NCBI GenBank assembly: GCA_946555345.1
Contig: CAMNSS010000009.1
Location: 52,175 to 116,174 of the forward strand
Reading direction: 5' to 3'
Source: an uncultured Eubacterium sp.
GTDB taxonomy: Bacteria; Bacillota; Clostridia; Peptostreptococcales; Anaerovoracaceae
DNA: 64,000 nucleotides
Shown: positions 1-8,370 of the stretch, piece by piece
Layout of the letters: each line of letters opens with the position of its first letter
How positions within the stretch are numbered: the first letter of the stretch is position 1
The notes under the pieces: generated by a model
What the model was told of the DNA's origin: nothing
Seen by the model: the letters and a program-made list of their open reading frames with translations, nothing else
The model's database searches: none
Translations under genes and position numbers: made by a program

Positions 1-165
1 CGCTAGTTCACATTTCCGGGCGGTTTTGCTTGCGATTCCGCATTTCCAGGCTGTTGCTGTTTCCCGCCCAGCCCGCATTGACAGGCTTTTCCCCGCTAGT
101 TCGCCCGCATTGCCAAACGGCTGGCATTCTGCGCTACCCGGCCGCTTTCACTCTGCACCGCAGAA

Positions 166-240
166 ATGGTTTCCGCCGCCTTTTCCAATAATTTCTTCAT
201 GTATCGCTTTTTGTGCTTCGTGCGCCTTCCGCTCCACACC
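166..240 (-). repeat. Diverged copy of the comF 5' end
   Basis: This stretch closely matches 4148-4224, the first 12 or so codons of comF plus about 40 bp upstream. On the minus strand an ATG at 200 starts a reading frame beginning MKKLLEKAAETIS, against MKKLLAKAAETIS in comF, but it then diverges and stops after 34 codons. The copy lacks the purine-rich ribosome binding site of comF. The rest of 1-308 is C/T-rich degenerate sequence with no gene I can support. I read this as a decayed duplication, not a gene. Confidence 0.7.
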
Positions 241-308
241 TTTCAGGCGTTTCACTTCCATTTTCATTTCCACGCTGCGCGATTTGAGCCACTCCCAGTC
301 CAGCCCCG

Positions 309-1244
309 CTACTCAGCGGCTTTCACCGTAACCGTTACCGTCAAAGGTTCATCCTCATGCAGTAAAAAGATATCGTCCGGCAAGTCCAATTCCGCTTCTA
401 CTGGCGCAGTAGCCGTGATACCGCTCAAATCCACCGTCGCTTTTATTTTCTTGATATCCTTTATCACATCGGCAGGACCTGCGATATCGACCGCATCGAT
501 TCCAGCAAACTTATCAACCGCATATCCATCCGCTACGTTTTCCGTCGCTACCTCCAGTTTTACTGACTTTTTAACAAGCCGCTGGACGTTTACCCTGACC
601 TTATCTTCCGATAGCTCCACACCGTAAACGCGGACATTATCCTTTGTAACGGGAACGACTGTTACGCTCACCCACTTATCTGCCTCTTTTGAAACGATTT
701 GCGAATCCACCGTACCCATCACATGATCGATTTTCCCCACGGAGCTTTTCGCGCCTTGCACCGTTACGTCTTTCGGGTCTATTTTAAACACCCAGTCAAC
801 AGCATCGTTTTCGCTTCTTGCCGCCGAGCCTGTGAACTCAATTACAGCTGGCTTCTTTTCCGAAACGAGCGGCTCTACCTTAAAGTGCATGGTGTTGTCC
901 GAAACATTTTCCAGTTTAACCCCTTCTGGAAGGCTGATATTTATTTTTCCTGTGTTTTTTCCTTTTTGGCAGCTTGATACATCGACATACGCAGTCAGTC
1001 CGCTCCTTTTAATATCATGCACCTCTGACCGCTTCCCGCTGATGGCTGCGCTGATGAAGGTCTCCTGCTCCTGTACCACGGCCAAATCCTTTTCAGCCAA
1101 TGCATCCGTTCCCGTAAAGGAGACCGGGATATTGCTTATGTTTTCTTTCGTATTAGGGTCTACCTCGCCCATCACGTACACCCACAGGCAGACGGCAGCA
1201 ATCAGGGAGATGATTTTAATGAATGTCTTATTATCCAACATCAT
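309..1244 (-). CDS. cdaR: CdaR/YbbR-domain regulator of CdaA
   Basis: Membrane-anchored partner of the diadenylate cyclase CdaA, expected to modulate c-di-AMP synthesis from outside the membrane. The protein has 311 residues: one N-terminal membrane segment (about residues 8-25) followed by extracytoplasmic YbbR-type beta domains, which is the usual architecture. The ATG overlaps the cdaA stop codon in an ATGA arrangement, so the two are translationally coupled. In Bacillota glmM normally follows; here the next 308 bp downstream hold no gene and glmM would lie outside the window. Assignment rests on operon position, the membrane anchor and the YbbR-like repeats. Confidence 0.9.
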   Translation of the reverse strand: MMLDNKTFIKIISLIAAVCLWVYVMGEVDPNTKENISNIPVSFTGTDALAEKDLAVVQEQETFISAAISGKRSEVHDIKRSGLTAYVDVSSCQKGKNTGKINISLPEGVKLENVSDNTMHFKVEPLVSEKKPAVIEFTGSAARSENDAVDWVFKIDPKDVTVQGAKSSVGKIDHVMGTVDSQIVSKEADKWVSVTVVPVTKDNVRVYGVELSEDKVRVNVQRLVKKSVKLEVATENVADGYAVDKFAGIDAVDIAGPADVIKDIKKIKATVDLSGITATAPVEAELDLPDDIFLLHEDEPLTVTVTVKAAE

Positions 1245-2083
1245 TTATCCCTCCTTATCTTGCTGATCATGCGAGGAATGATGGACATTGTTCCTGTCCG
1301 TTCCTCTACGTTCAAGTACATATTGAGCAAAGTCTTTTCAACCGTTTTCAGATCCAAGAACCTGGACAAATGCCCTTCACTCGCCATGGAGATAATTCCT
1401 GTTTCCTCTGAAACAATCAAAACCAGCGCATCAGAGTTTTCCGTAATGCCTATGCCCGCCCTGTGCCTCGTACCCAGCTCCTTGCTGATCGCATTGCTTT
1501 TGGTCAAAGGCAGCACACAGCCTGCGGCGCATACCCGGCCGTCCCGGATGATGACAGCGCCGTCATGCAACGGCGCGCCTTCATAGAAAATATTGCCTAA
1601 AAGCTGCTCCGAAATTTCGGCGTCTACCAGCGTGCCGCTTTCCATGATATCGGAAAGCGCAGTTTCCTTTTCAAAAACAATAAGGGCGCCCACCCTGTCC
1701 CGGGAAAAGGCTTCAACAGCCTTTACGATATGGGACGTGATCTGCTTGCCCTTTTCCTTATCCATCTGGTTCAGGGATGATTTAACGATCTTGCTGCGCC
1801 CCATGTATTCAAGCGCCCGGCGCAGCTCTGGCTGGAACACCACCAGGATTGCGACTGCGCCGAGTGCGACCGTCCCCTTTAAAATCCAGTTGATGGTATG
1901 CAAATTGAAAATATCGGACACAAAAGTAGCAACTACCAGGACAAGTACGCCCTTCAGCAGCTGCTCCACCCTCGTTTTTCTGATAAAGCCTAAGATCTTA
2001 TAGATTACAACGGCTACGATCAGAATATCTATCACATCTGTAATTCCCATGCCGGAAAATACATTTTCTAAAAACTCCCGCAT
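1241..2083 (-). CDS. cdaA: Diadenylate cyclase CdaA
   Basis: Makes the second messenger c-di-AMP from two ATP. The 280-residue protein has N-terminal membrane segments (within about residues 15-85) and a cytoplasmic DAC domain (about 100-250) with the two diagnostic motifs, DGA at 174-176 and RHRA at 206-209. Length and topology are typical for CdaA rather than DisA. A GGGAG ribosome binding site lies upstream of the ATG. It heads a cdaA-cdaR pair; c-di-AMP here would control osmolyte and potassium balance and cell-wall homeostasis, as known for the family. Confidence 0.95.
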   Translation of the reverse strand: MREFLENVFSGMGITDVIDILIVAVVIYKILGFIRKTRVEQLLKGVLVLVVATFVSDIFNLHTINWILKGTVALGAVAILVVFQPELRRALEYMGRSKIVKSSLNQMDKEKGKQITSHIVKAVEAFSRDRVGALIVFEKETALSDIMESGTLVDAEISEQLLGNIFYEGAPLHDGAVIIRDGRVCAAGCVLPLTKSNAISKELGTRHRAGIGITENSDALVLIVSEETGIISMASEGHLSRFLDLKTVEKTLLNMYLNVEERTGTMSIIPRMISKIRRDK

Positions 2084-2183
2084 TCATTTGCTCCCAAATT
2101 CATTAAACAGCCATCCAATATATTTTACAAAAAAAAGGCGCATTTTTCAAGTAGGCAATCCGAGAAATCACCTGAGCATCACA

Positions 2184-2217
2184 AAGATAAAGCGGAGCTT
2201 CCGCCCCGCTTTATCTT
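2184..2217 (-). terminator. Intrinsic terminator after hpf
   Basis: A GC-containing hairpin with an 11-bp perfect outer stem (AAGATAAAGCG at 2184-2194 with its complement at 2207-2217) lies 16 bp beyond the hpf stop codon. The flanking AT-rich sequence fits termination on the minus strand and separates hpf from cdaA. Confidence 0.75.
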
Positions 2218-2232
2218 ATTCGTGCATATATG

Positions 2233-2760
2233 TTAATATGTCGTTTCAAGCAGTCCATAATCCTTATCGGCCCGCTTATATACGACATTTACCGAATCGG
2301 TCTCCATATTGAGGAAAACGAAAAAGCTGTGTTCCAGCATTTCCATCTGCAGAATCGCCTCATCGACGGTCATCGGCGCCAGTTCAAACTTTTTCTTCTT
2401 TACGACCTGGATTTCTTCCTGCTCCTCTTCAAACTCAGGCAATCCCGCAAAGCTCAGGTCCTTCTGTCCCTTATGCTTTCTTTGCAGCTTCGTCTTAAAT
2501 TTTGACATCTGGTTTGACAGCTTATCGATCACCCTGTCCACAGCGTCGTAAGGATCGGATTCTTTCACTTCTGCCCGGAAAATCGTTCCCTTTGTGTTGA
2601 TCGTCGCCTCTACCTTATAGCCGCCCTTTTCCTTGATCACCATGACATTGCCCGTGATTTCATTGGAAAAATACTTATCCAGCTTCTCAAACTTTTTTTC
2701 TATAGTCTCCTTTAACTTATCGCTCGGACTATAATGTTTGCCTGTTATGTTTGTCTTCAT
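2233..2760 (-). CDS. hpf: Long-form ribosome hibernation promoting factor
   Basis: Binds the 30S subunit and drives formation of inactive 100S ribosome dimers in stationary phase. The 175-residue protein has the N-terminal S30AE/YfiA fold (about 1-100, beginning MKTNITGKHYSPSDKL) and a C-terminal dimerisation domain (about 115-175), so it is the long form usual in Bacillota. The start at 2760 is chosen because AAAGGAGG lies just upstream; a longer in-frame extension would run into the upstream repeat array. The leader contains two 78-bp-period hairpin repeats, a probable promoter, and further upstream a raiA-motif-like RNA. The alternative gene name raiA gives that RNA motif its name. Confidence 0.95.
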   Translation of the reverse strand: MKTNITGKHYSPSDKLKETIEKKFEKLDKYFSNEITGNVMVIKEKGGYKVEATINTKGTIFRAEVKESDPYDAVDRVIDKLSNQMSKFKTKLQRKHKGQKDLSFAGLPEFEEEQEEIQVVKKKKFELAPMTVDEAILQMEMLEHSFFVFLNMETDSVNVVYKRADKDYGLLETTY

Positions 2761-2834
2761 AAATAACGACCTCCTTTTTAGGCTTTTCCTTATTGTGCCA
2801 TGAATCACTTCTGTTTTTCCATCGGCATCCATGA

Positions 2835-2967
2835 TTCAATGAACGCTTCCCCTCGGCAACGCCGTTGGAATGTCCTGCGTTCATTATAACGAGCAAGCGC
2901 ATCGCAGCGAGTTTCAATGAACGCTTCCCCTCGGCAACGCCGTTGGAATGTCCTGCGTTCATTATAC
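2835..2967 (-). repeat. Two-copy 78-bp-period nested-hairpin array
   Basis: Two nearly identical 55-bp units (2835-2889 and 2913-2967) start exactly 78 bp apart, separated by a 23-bp spacer. Each unit is bounded by the 9-bp inverted repeat AATGAACGC / GCGTTCATT and contains an inner hairpin CGGC-loop-GCCG, with TTCC and GGAA able to pair between the two stems. On the minus strand each unit begins with TATAATGAACGC. Three more copies with the same period occur at 27866-28076. Because 78 is a multiple of three, the array reads through as 26-residue repeats on the minus strand, but the structure and leader position argue for a nucleic-acid function. Confidence 0.85.
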
Positions 2968-2989
2968 CACATCTGCTACAAAGTGGAAA
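2961..2989 (-). promoter_or_regulatory. Possible sigma-A promoter of hpf
   Basis: TATAAT at 2961-2966 is the first hexamer of the outer hairpin repeat. Exactly 17 bp upstream is TTTCCA (2984-2989), a four-of-six match to the -35 consensus. Transcription would start within the first repeat unit, making both units part of the hpf leader RNA. The same arrangement occurs in front of carD. Confidence 0.5.
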
Positions 2990-3020
2990 TGCTTTTTCCC
3001 GTAAAGTACAGAAAAATCTG

Positions 3021-3219
3021 AAAAAGCGAACTGTACATACGGCGCACCTGACCTGATCTTTGCCCCCACACCTGCCTTACCCGGATTTTCCGGAGGACTT
3101 ACCTCTAAACTACGCCATGATCACTGCCGCCTTGCGGATCAGCTTACGTGGGACCTTTCGCCCGTAGCTGGCCTGGCCTTTCAATCACAGACGTGCGCCG
3201 TATATACAGTTCGCTTTTT
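3021..3219 (-). ncRNA. raiA RNA: Structured RNA, probable raiA motif
   Basis: A 199-bp element is closed by a 27-bp inverted repeat with one mismatch (3021-3047 against 3193-3219). On the minus strand the interior holds further hairpins, among them CCGGA/TCCGG and CCGC/GCGG nested inside TGATC/GATCA, and the closing stem is followed by a T run. It lies on the same strand upstream of hpf, which is the typical genomic position of the raiA motif, a conserved noncoding RNA of about 200 nt in Bacillota and Actinomycetota. The identification rests on size, closing stem, internal complexity and neighbour. A small mobile element with inverted ends is the alternative. 3220-3411 holds nothing I recognise. 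Confidence 0.65.
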
Positions 3220-3411
3220 ATGCCGTTTATACCGTCTTGCGTGCAGGCACGCTGCACGTGCTGCATCAAATCCGCCTCAGCCTATGAAATGCCACGGACT
3301 TTCGCTGTTTTCTGCTTTTATGTAGTTTTGCGGGAGACCGCGCAATTCAGCGCCGCCGCAGCTTGCAGGCCTATGCCGCCTCTGATACTGCCGTTTCCCC
3401 GTGCTGCGCCG

Positions 3412-4182
3412 CTAGTTCCTGCATTCCAAATCTTTCGGCTTCCTGTTGCCGCCTGACGCCAGGGAAAGAAAATAAACTTGATTCGCCCCCGCATACAATA
3501 ATGCTTTGCTGCAAGCATCCGCCGTTGCGCCCGTCGTATAGATATCATCTACGAGAAGCAACCGCTTGCCCTTTATCTTGCAACTTCCTCGTTCAGATAC
3601 CGCAAAAGCGCCAAAAAGAGCCATTTCCCGCTCGGATGGATTGAGGCTCCGGAGACGGGGCGTTTCTTTCTTGCGAAGCAATACCGCCCCATCCCATGGC
3701 ACGCCCCAACGTGCGGACAGCCTCCGCACCAAGAGCGCCGCTTGGTTGTAACCCCGCTGTAGCTTGCGCCCAGCGCCAAGCGGCACGGGAATGATAAGAT
3801 CCACTTGCAGCCCCTCGCACGATATCCTGTCATACAGCATATCGCCCAGCTTTTTCGCCAGGTAGCCCTTTCCATTATACTTGTAGTCCAGCAAGACTGC
3901 CCGCTCGTGAAGCCCGTAAGCCAGGCAGCTATACCCTTTCGTAAAATAATGCGCCCGGTCCATACAGTCATAGCACAGCTTGCCCCGATAGGCATCGGGA
4001 AGGGCCTTCCCGCATTTTTCACAAGTCCTGCCGCTTGCCCAGTGAAATTTCCTGATGCATTCATCACACAGGGAATACACCCTGCTGCCGTCTATGAGGC
4101 TTCCACAGCAAATACAATATATGTTAGACGGAAACACAGCCTCGCTGATGGTTTCCGCCGCCTTTGCCAATAATTTCTTCAT
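3412..4182 (-). CDS. comF: ComF family phosphoribosyltransferase-like protein
   Basis: ComF proteins are linked to handling of incoming DNA during natural transformation. The 256-residue protein has an N-terminal zinc-binding region with CxxC pairs (CICCG near 22-26, CDEC, CEKCG, CYDC) and a C-terminal PRTase-type domain carrying the PRPP-binding motif LLLVDDIYTTGAT near 208-220. The start follows a G-rich ribosome binding site (AAAAGGGGG). It lies downstream of recD2 on the same strand. Its first codons and upstream sequence are duplicated at 166-240. No other competence genes are visible in the window. Confidence 0.9.
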   Translation of the reverse strand: MKKLLAKAAETISEAVFPSNIYCICCGSLIDGSRVYSLCDECIRKFHWASGRTCEKCGKALPDAYRGKLCYDCMDRAHYFTKGYSCLAYGLHERAVLLDYKYNGKGYLAKKLGDMLYDRISCEGLQVDLIIPVPLGAGRKLQRGYNQAALLVRRLSARWGVPWDGAVLLRKKETPRLRSLNPSEREMALFGAFAVSERGSCKIKGKRLLLVDDIYTTGATADACSKALLYAGANQVYFLSLASGGNRKPKDLECRN

Positions 4183-4570
4183 GATATCCCCCTTTTATGC
4201 TTCGTGTGCCTTCCGCTCCGCACCTTCGGTATGCCCTTGCATCCTTCGGTCACACATTTCGGCACGCTTCTCCCCTATCCCCATTTAGCCATACGCTTTC
4301 CTTCGTCTTCCAGCACGAATCAGCTTTTATTCTTATGGCGCGCTCCCACCTGCGCCTGCAACATACCTTTGCCGCCTTTATCCGCGCCTCCTAACGCGCT
4401 TTCCGCCTGTACCATTTATTCACGCGCTTTGCCTGCGCCTTTCCAGCGCGCTTCTATCTCCGCTTCCCATATGCACACCCCCTTTTTTCCCTTCTCCGCC
4501 AGCTATCCGCAAGATGCGCTTTCCATATGTTTTTGATCCGCCTCCTAATGCGCTTTCCGCCTGCACCCCT
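4183..4570. repeat. Degenerate repeat region between recD2 and comF
   Basis: No gene is supported in these 388 bp. The clearest repeat is a 28-bp direct pair, GCCTCCTAAYGCGCTTTCCG followed by CCTG, at 4386-4413 and 4540-4567; the second copy abuts the recD2 stop codon, and a shortened third match lies near 4512-4523. The rest is C/T-rich sequence built of GCGCTTTCC- and TTCGG-like words. It is one of many such filled gaps in the window. Confidence 0.55.
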
Positions 4571-6793
4571 TTACAAACCGCCAAGCCCCAGGTATTTTCC
4601 CAGCCTTGTCCCAAGACCGGAGAACCGTTCCTTGATCCGGTTGTTATCAACCATGCCGTGCAGCTTTCCTTCTGAACCCACCAGCACGACCGCCTTTTTT
4701 CCGCGGGTAACCGCCGTATATAGCAAGTTCCTGCTCGCAAGCACCGGCGGAAACCAGCTGACAGGCATGACCACGACCGGGAACTCGCTTCCCTGGCTCT
4801 TATGGACCGTAATGGCATAAGCAAGCTCCAGCTCATCAAGCTGGTTAAACGCATACGTGACGTGCTTTACATCATCATATACGACCGTGAGTTCATTGAA
4901 CTGGCGATCCACCTTCTGGACAAACCCAACGTCTCCGTTGAAGATCCCTTCCCCTTCCGTAAAATCCTCCAGGTTCTTCCACGCAAGCTGGTAATTGTTC
5001 CTGATCTGCATCACCTTGTCCCCCTCCCGGAAAATACGATCCCCAAAGACCTTTTCCGCAAGGCTGTCGTCAGGCGGGTTCAACACTGCCTGCAATTCTT
5101 TATTCAGGTTGATGCTCCCCAAAATCCCTTTCCTGACAGGAGTAAGCACCTGAATATCGGAAGCAGGTGAAATTTCCTCGTAAAAGGCGGGCAGCCGCTT
5201 CGTGCATAGCTCCTTGATCGTCTCCAGCATATCCTTCTCCGCACTGCGCCGCAGGAGGAAAAAATCCTTATCCTTTGCATTGCAATCCGGATAATCCCCC
5301 TTATTGATCCTGTGTGCATTCACCACGATCATGCTTTCCTCCGCCTGGCGGAAAATTTCGGTCAGTCTTGTACAATAGATATATTCGCTGTCAATGATAT
5401 CGCGAAGGACATTACCCGCACCCACAGACGGAAGCTGGTCGGCGTCGCCTACCATGATCAGCCTCGTCCCCGGCCTGATTGCGCTTACAAGCGCATTCAT
5501 CAAAATCAAATCTATCATGGACGCCTCGTCGATGATCACGGCATCGTATTCAAGCGGCGACTCCTCCGTTTTGCCAAACCGCATCATGTTCTCGCTTTCG
5601 GAAAAATAGTATTCCAGCAGCCTGTGAATGGTAGACGCATAATGCCCCGAGGTTTCAGTAATCCGCTTGGCGGCCCGGCCCGTCGGCGCTGCGATAGCCG
5701 TTTTGAGCCCGCTCTCTTCCAGCACGTTGATGATCGCATTGATGATCGTGGTCTTTCCCGTCCCGGGACCTCCCGTAATGACGGAAACGCCCATGTTCAG
5801 CGATGTCGTTACCGCATGCTTCTGGTTTTCCGACAAGTGAATGCCCGTGATAAACTCCGTCTTGGCGATGAGGCTTGCGGCGCTGGCCGCAATGGGCTTT
5901 AAGCCTGCGGAATTGAGCTGTGCGAGCAGTTTGCACACGTTCTGTTCCGCCATATAGTACGGCATGAGGAACACGACGTTCCTGTCCTCCAGTTTTTCAA
6001 GATGCAGATTCCCTTCAAAAACCATTGCCGTAAGCTGGTCCTCCACCTGCTCTATGGACAAGCCTAAAAGCTCGCCCGTCTTTTCGCACAGCATTCTTTG
6101 CGGGAGAAAGGTATTGCCTTCGCTGGCAAAGTACGACAGCGTAAATTTAATCCCGCTTTTGATCCGAAACTCATCATCGGCGGAGATACCCATTTTTTCA
6201 GCGATCATATCGGCTTTTTTAAACCCGATCCCAAAGATATCCTCGACCAGCCTGTAAGGGTTTTCCTCTACTGCCTTGATGGTTTCCGGTCCATATATAT
6301 GATATAGTTTCATCGCATAATCCGCACCGATTCCATACTGCTGCAAATGCATGCTCACCCGTGCAAATGCGCGGTGCTTGCCATATGCCTCCGTTATCGC
6401 AGCCGCCTTTTTCTCCCGAATGCCGGAAATCTCAGTCAGCCGCTTTGGTTCTTCTTCCATGATCCGCAGGGTATCCGCACCAAATTTCGATACGATGGCG
6501 GCAGCCGTCTTTTTCCCAATGCCTTTGATCACGCCAGAGGCCAAAAACGCCCGTATGCTGTCTTCCGTGGATGGCATCATTTCTTCAAAGCCTTTAATGG
6601 CAAACTGCTCTCCATAAGTGGGATGCTCGGTAAATTCCCCACGCAGGACATAGCTTCTGCCAACATCTGCATAAGGCAAATTACCTACGGCAGTAAATGC
6701 TTCGATTTCCGTTTCAAAAACGGCTACCGTATAGCCGTTTTTATCATTCCGAAAGATTACTTCTGCTATCGTTCCCTGTTTTTCTTCCATCAT
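4571..6793 (-). CDS. recD2: RecD2-type ATP-dependent DNA helicase
   Basis: A 5'-3' DNA helicase of the RecD2/TraA class, which acts in DNA repair without RecBC. The 740-residue protein has the long N-terminal region with helix-hairpin-helix repeats (about 80-205) typical of RecD2, Walker A GGPGTGKT near 341-348, motif II DEAS near 423, and a C-terminal UvrD-like domain with the motif AITVHKSQGSEF. The start is uncertain: ATG at 6793 or 6790, or an upstream TTG at 6799, all with weak ribosome binding sites. Length matches the family. comF follows after a 388-bp repeat-filled gap. Confidence 0.93.
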   Translation of the reverse strand: MMEEKQGTIAEVIFRNDKNGYTVAVFETEIEAFTAVGNLPYADVGRSYVLRGEFTEHPTYGEQFAIKGFEEMMPSTEDSIRAFLASGVIKGIGKKTAAAIVSKFGADTLRIMEEEPKRLTEISGIREKKAAAITEAYGKHRAFARVSMHLQQYGIGADYAMKLYHIYGPETIKAVEENPYRLVEDIFGIGFKKADMIAEKMGISADDEFRIKSGIKFTLSYFASEGNTFLPQRMLCEKTGELLGLSIEQVEDQLTAMVFEGNLHLEKLEDRNVVFLMPYYMAEQNVCKLLAQLNSAGLKPIAASAASLIAKTEFITGIHLSENQKHAVTTSLNMGVSVITGGPGTGKTTIINAIINVLEESGLKTAIAAPTGRAAKRITETSGHYASTIHRLLEYYFSESENMMRFGKTEESPLEYDAVIIDEASMIDLILMNALVSAIRPGTRLIMVGDADQLPSVGAGNVLRDIIDSEYIYCTRLTEIFRQAEESMIVVNAHRINKGDYPDCNAKDKDFFLLRRSAEKDMLETIKELCTKRLPAFYEEISPASDIQVLTPVRKGILGSINLNKELQAVLNPPDDSLAEKVFGDRIFREGDKVMQIRNNYQLAWKNLEDFTEGEGIFNGDVGFVQKVDRQFNELTVVYDDVKHVTYAFNQLDELELAYAITVHKSQGSEFPVVVMPVSWFPPVLASRNLLYTAVTRGKKAVVLVGSEGKLHGMVDNNRIKERFSGLGTRLGKYLGLGGL

Positions 6794-6923
6794 ATTCAAT
6801 GTTCATCCAATGCTTTTGCCCGGCTGCCTGCACCTATTCCGGCGGCGCTGTTGAAATGTCCGCCGCAACCTTTTGGCCTAGCAGTTTCGCCCGCACGCCT
6901 GCCTCAACCATCCGCCTAGCCGC

Positions 6924-8192
6924 CTACCGCAGCCATTTCACCCCGCGGAAAGCGGCTCTGAATTTATTCTTATTAAATTTTGCCGCAAATTTCAACAGCT
7001 CTTTTCTCTCATTATATTTCGGCTTCTGATGCACCACGTCGGGGAGCAAATGCAATAAATATTCAGCCCGCTCCGCATCGTCGGTAATCCCCGCTTCGAT
7101 GATATCGTCCGCATCGATGGCCAAATCCTCTGCAAAGACCGGCTGCTTTTCAGCCAAGATGATCTTGAGGATATGGTCGCGGCCTTCAATTTTCTGCGTA
7201 CTCAAATCAAAAACCGCCGCCTGCGCTTTGGAAAGCTTGTCGATAAAGTTGTATTTGTCCCAGCCGCAACGATTGAGAAACCCCTTGATTGCCACATCCG
7301 TCCCCAGAAAGTGAATATCCTGCACGAGCGTTTTCGCGTCCAATAAATACTCCCGGTCCAGTCCTTCATATGGCAAGTATTCCACCGCTTCCCGGTAATA
7401 TTTATCAAAGCAAAGGTAAATCAACGCCTGTCTCCTCAGCGGAATATGTTTGGTTTCGTCGATATGCTCCGTCAGCGTTTCATAATCGTTTTCGGCACGT
7501 TTGCCTGCAGCAGCGGCCGTCTTTTCCCCGATGATTCCCGGAAGAAGCCCCAGCCCAGCAACCATCTTCAACGCTTTTCCCGCATATTTTCCATTTACGA
7601 TGAGCGTGAACTCATACAAAATTTCGTCTTTGTCAGCTGCCTGCAAAAGAACTGCATTCTGGGCGATGCTTTCAGATAAGCCCCTGCTCAAATCAAAGCC
7701 GTATAAAGAAACATAGCGAATCGCTTTCAACATCTTTTCCGGCGCTTTCTGGAATGCCTCCTGGATATCGCCTGCCGGTTTCAACAGCAAATCTTTGATA
7801 TCCTGCCTGCCGCCATAAGGGTCAACAGGGCTTTTCTGCGGATGCTCCGCAATCGCCTCCGCCGTAAAATCATATTTCCGCACCTGATCCTCTATCTTGC
7901 CCCGCATGGTTACGATATCGGCAATGATCCCTTCCAGGGAATCCGCCACATTGATATCATCCGAAATAATTTCCTCCGTATCGTCCAGTCGCACCACCTG
8001 CTTGCCGATCGCCTCTCCATCAGGGAAAAATTTCCGAACTTCATCCTGTGGGCAATCCGTGTAAAGATCCCAATCCTGCGGTTCTTCTCCTGCGTAGGAG
8101 GCCATCACGCACTGTCCAGCGCAATACACTTCATAACCTGCGGTGGTCAGTTTATTGATGATTCGGTTGACATCTTTGGGGATTTTCGTCAT
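6924..8192 (-). CDS. Degenerate CCA-adding enzyme/poly(A) polymerase homologue
   Basis: The 422-residue protein resembles class II tRNA nucleotidyltransferases: an N-terminal nucleotidyltransferase region with DWDLYT (the DxD metal-binding motif), PYGGRQDIKDLLLK matching the family's DPxGGxxDL motif, EKMLKAIRYVSLYGF matching the RxLRAxRFAxxxGF region, and a helical C-terminal half. Two hallmarks are altered: the glycine-rich GGxVRD motif reads AGQCVMAS and the RRDFTxNA motif reads KYDFTAEA. CCA addition is therefore doubtful; another nucleotidyl transfer or a regulatory role is possible. The ATG at 8192 is preferred over 8228 because AAGAAAGG precedes it. It lies between recD2 and yhaM. Confidence 0.75.
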   Translation of the reverse strand: MTKIPKDVNRIINKLTTAGYEVYCAGQCVMASYAGEEPQDWDLYTDCPQDEVRKFFPDGEAIGKQVVRLDDTEEIISDDINVADSLEGIIADIVTMRGKIEDQVRKYDFTAEAIAEHPQKSPVDPYGGRQDIKDLLLKPAGDIQEAFQKAPEKMLKAIRYVSLYGFDLSRGLSESIAQNAVLLQAADKDEILYEFTLIVNGKYAGKALKMVAGLGLLPGIIGEKTAAAAGKRAENDYETLTEHIDETKHIPLRRQALIYLCFDKYYREAVEYLPYEGLDREYLLDAKTLVQDIHFLGTDVAIKGFLNRCGWDKYNFIDKLSKAQAAVFDLSTQKIEGRDHILKIILAEKQPVFAEDLAIDADDIIEAGITDDAERAEYLLHLLPDVVHQKPKYNERKELLKFAAKFNKNKFRAAFRGVKWLR

Positions 8193-8370
8193 CTTGGGAT
8201 ACCTTTCTTGGAAATTGCCGGATTTCACGATCGCCTAGCCTCGACAGGCTGCCAGACTCATAACGGACTTAACGGCATGACGATTCAGCCACGGTTTGCC
8301 AGAGCCGGGCCAGCATAACAATGCTTGCTAAATTTACACGGCTCCGTCCTTTTCAAAATTTCCAAATTTA

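Noticed and set aside
8240..8370. A possible tRNA or small RNA in the gap upstream of the CCA-like gene
   Set aside because: Short palindromes occur, but no cloverleaf or T-loop consensus could be drawn on either strand. No tRNA or rRNA gene was found anywhere in the window.
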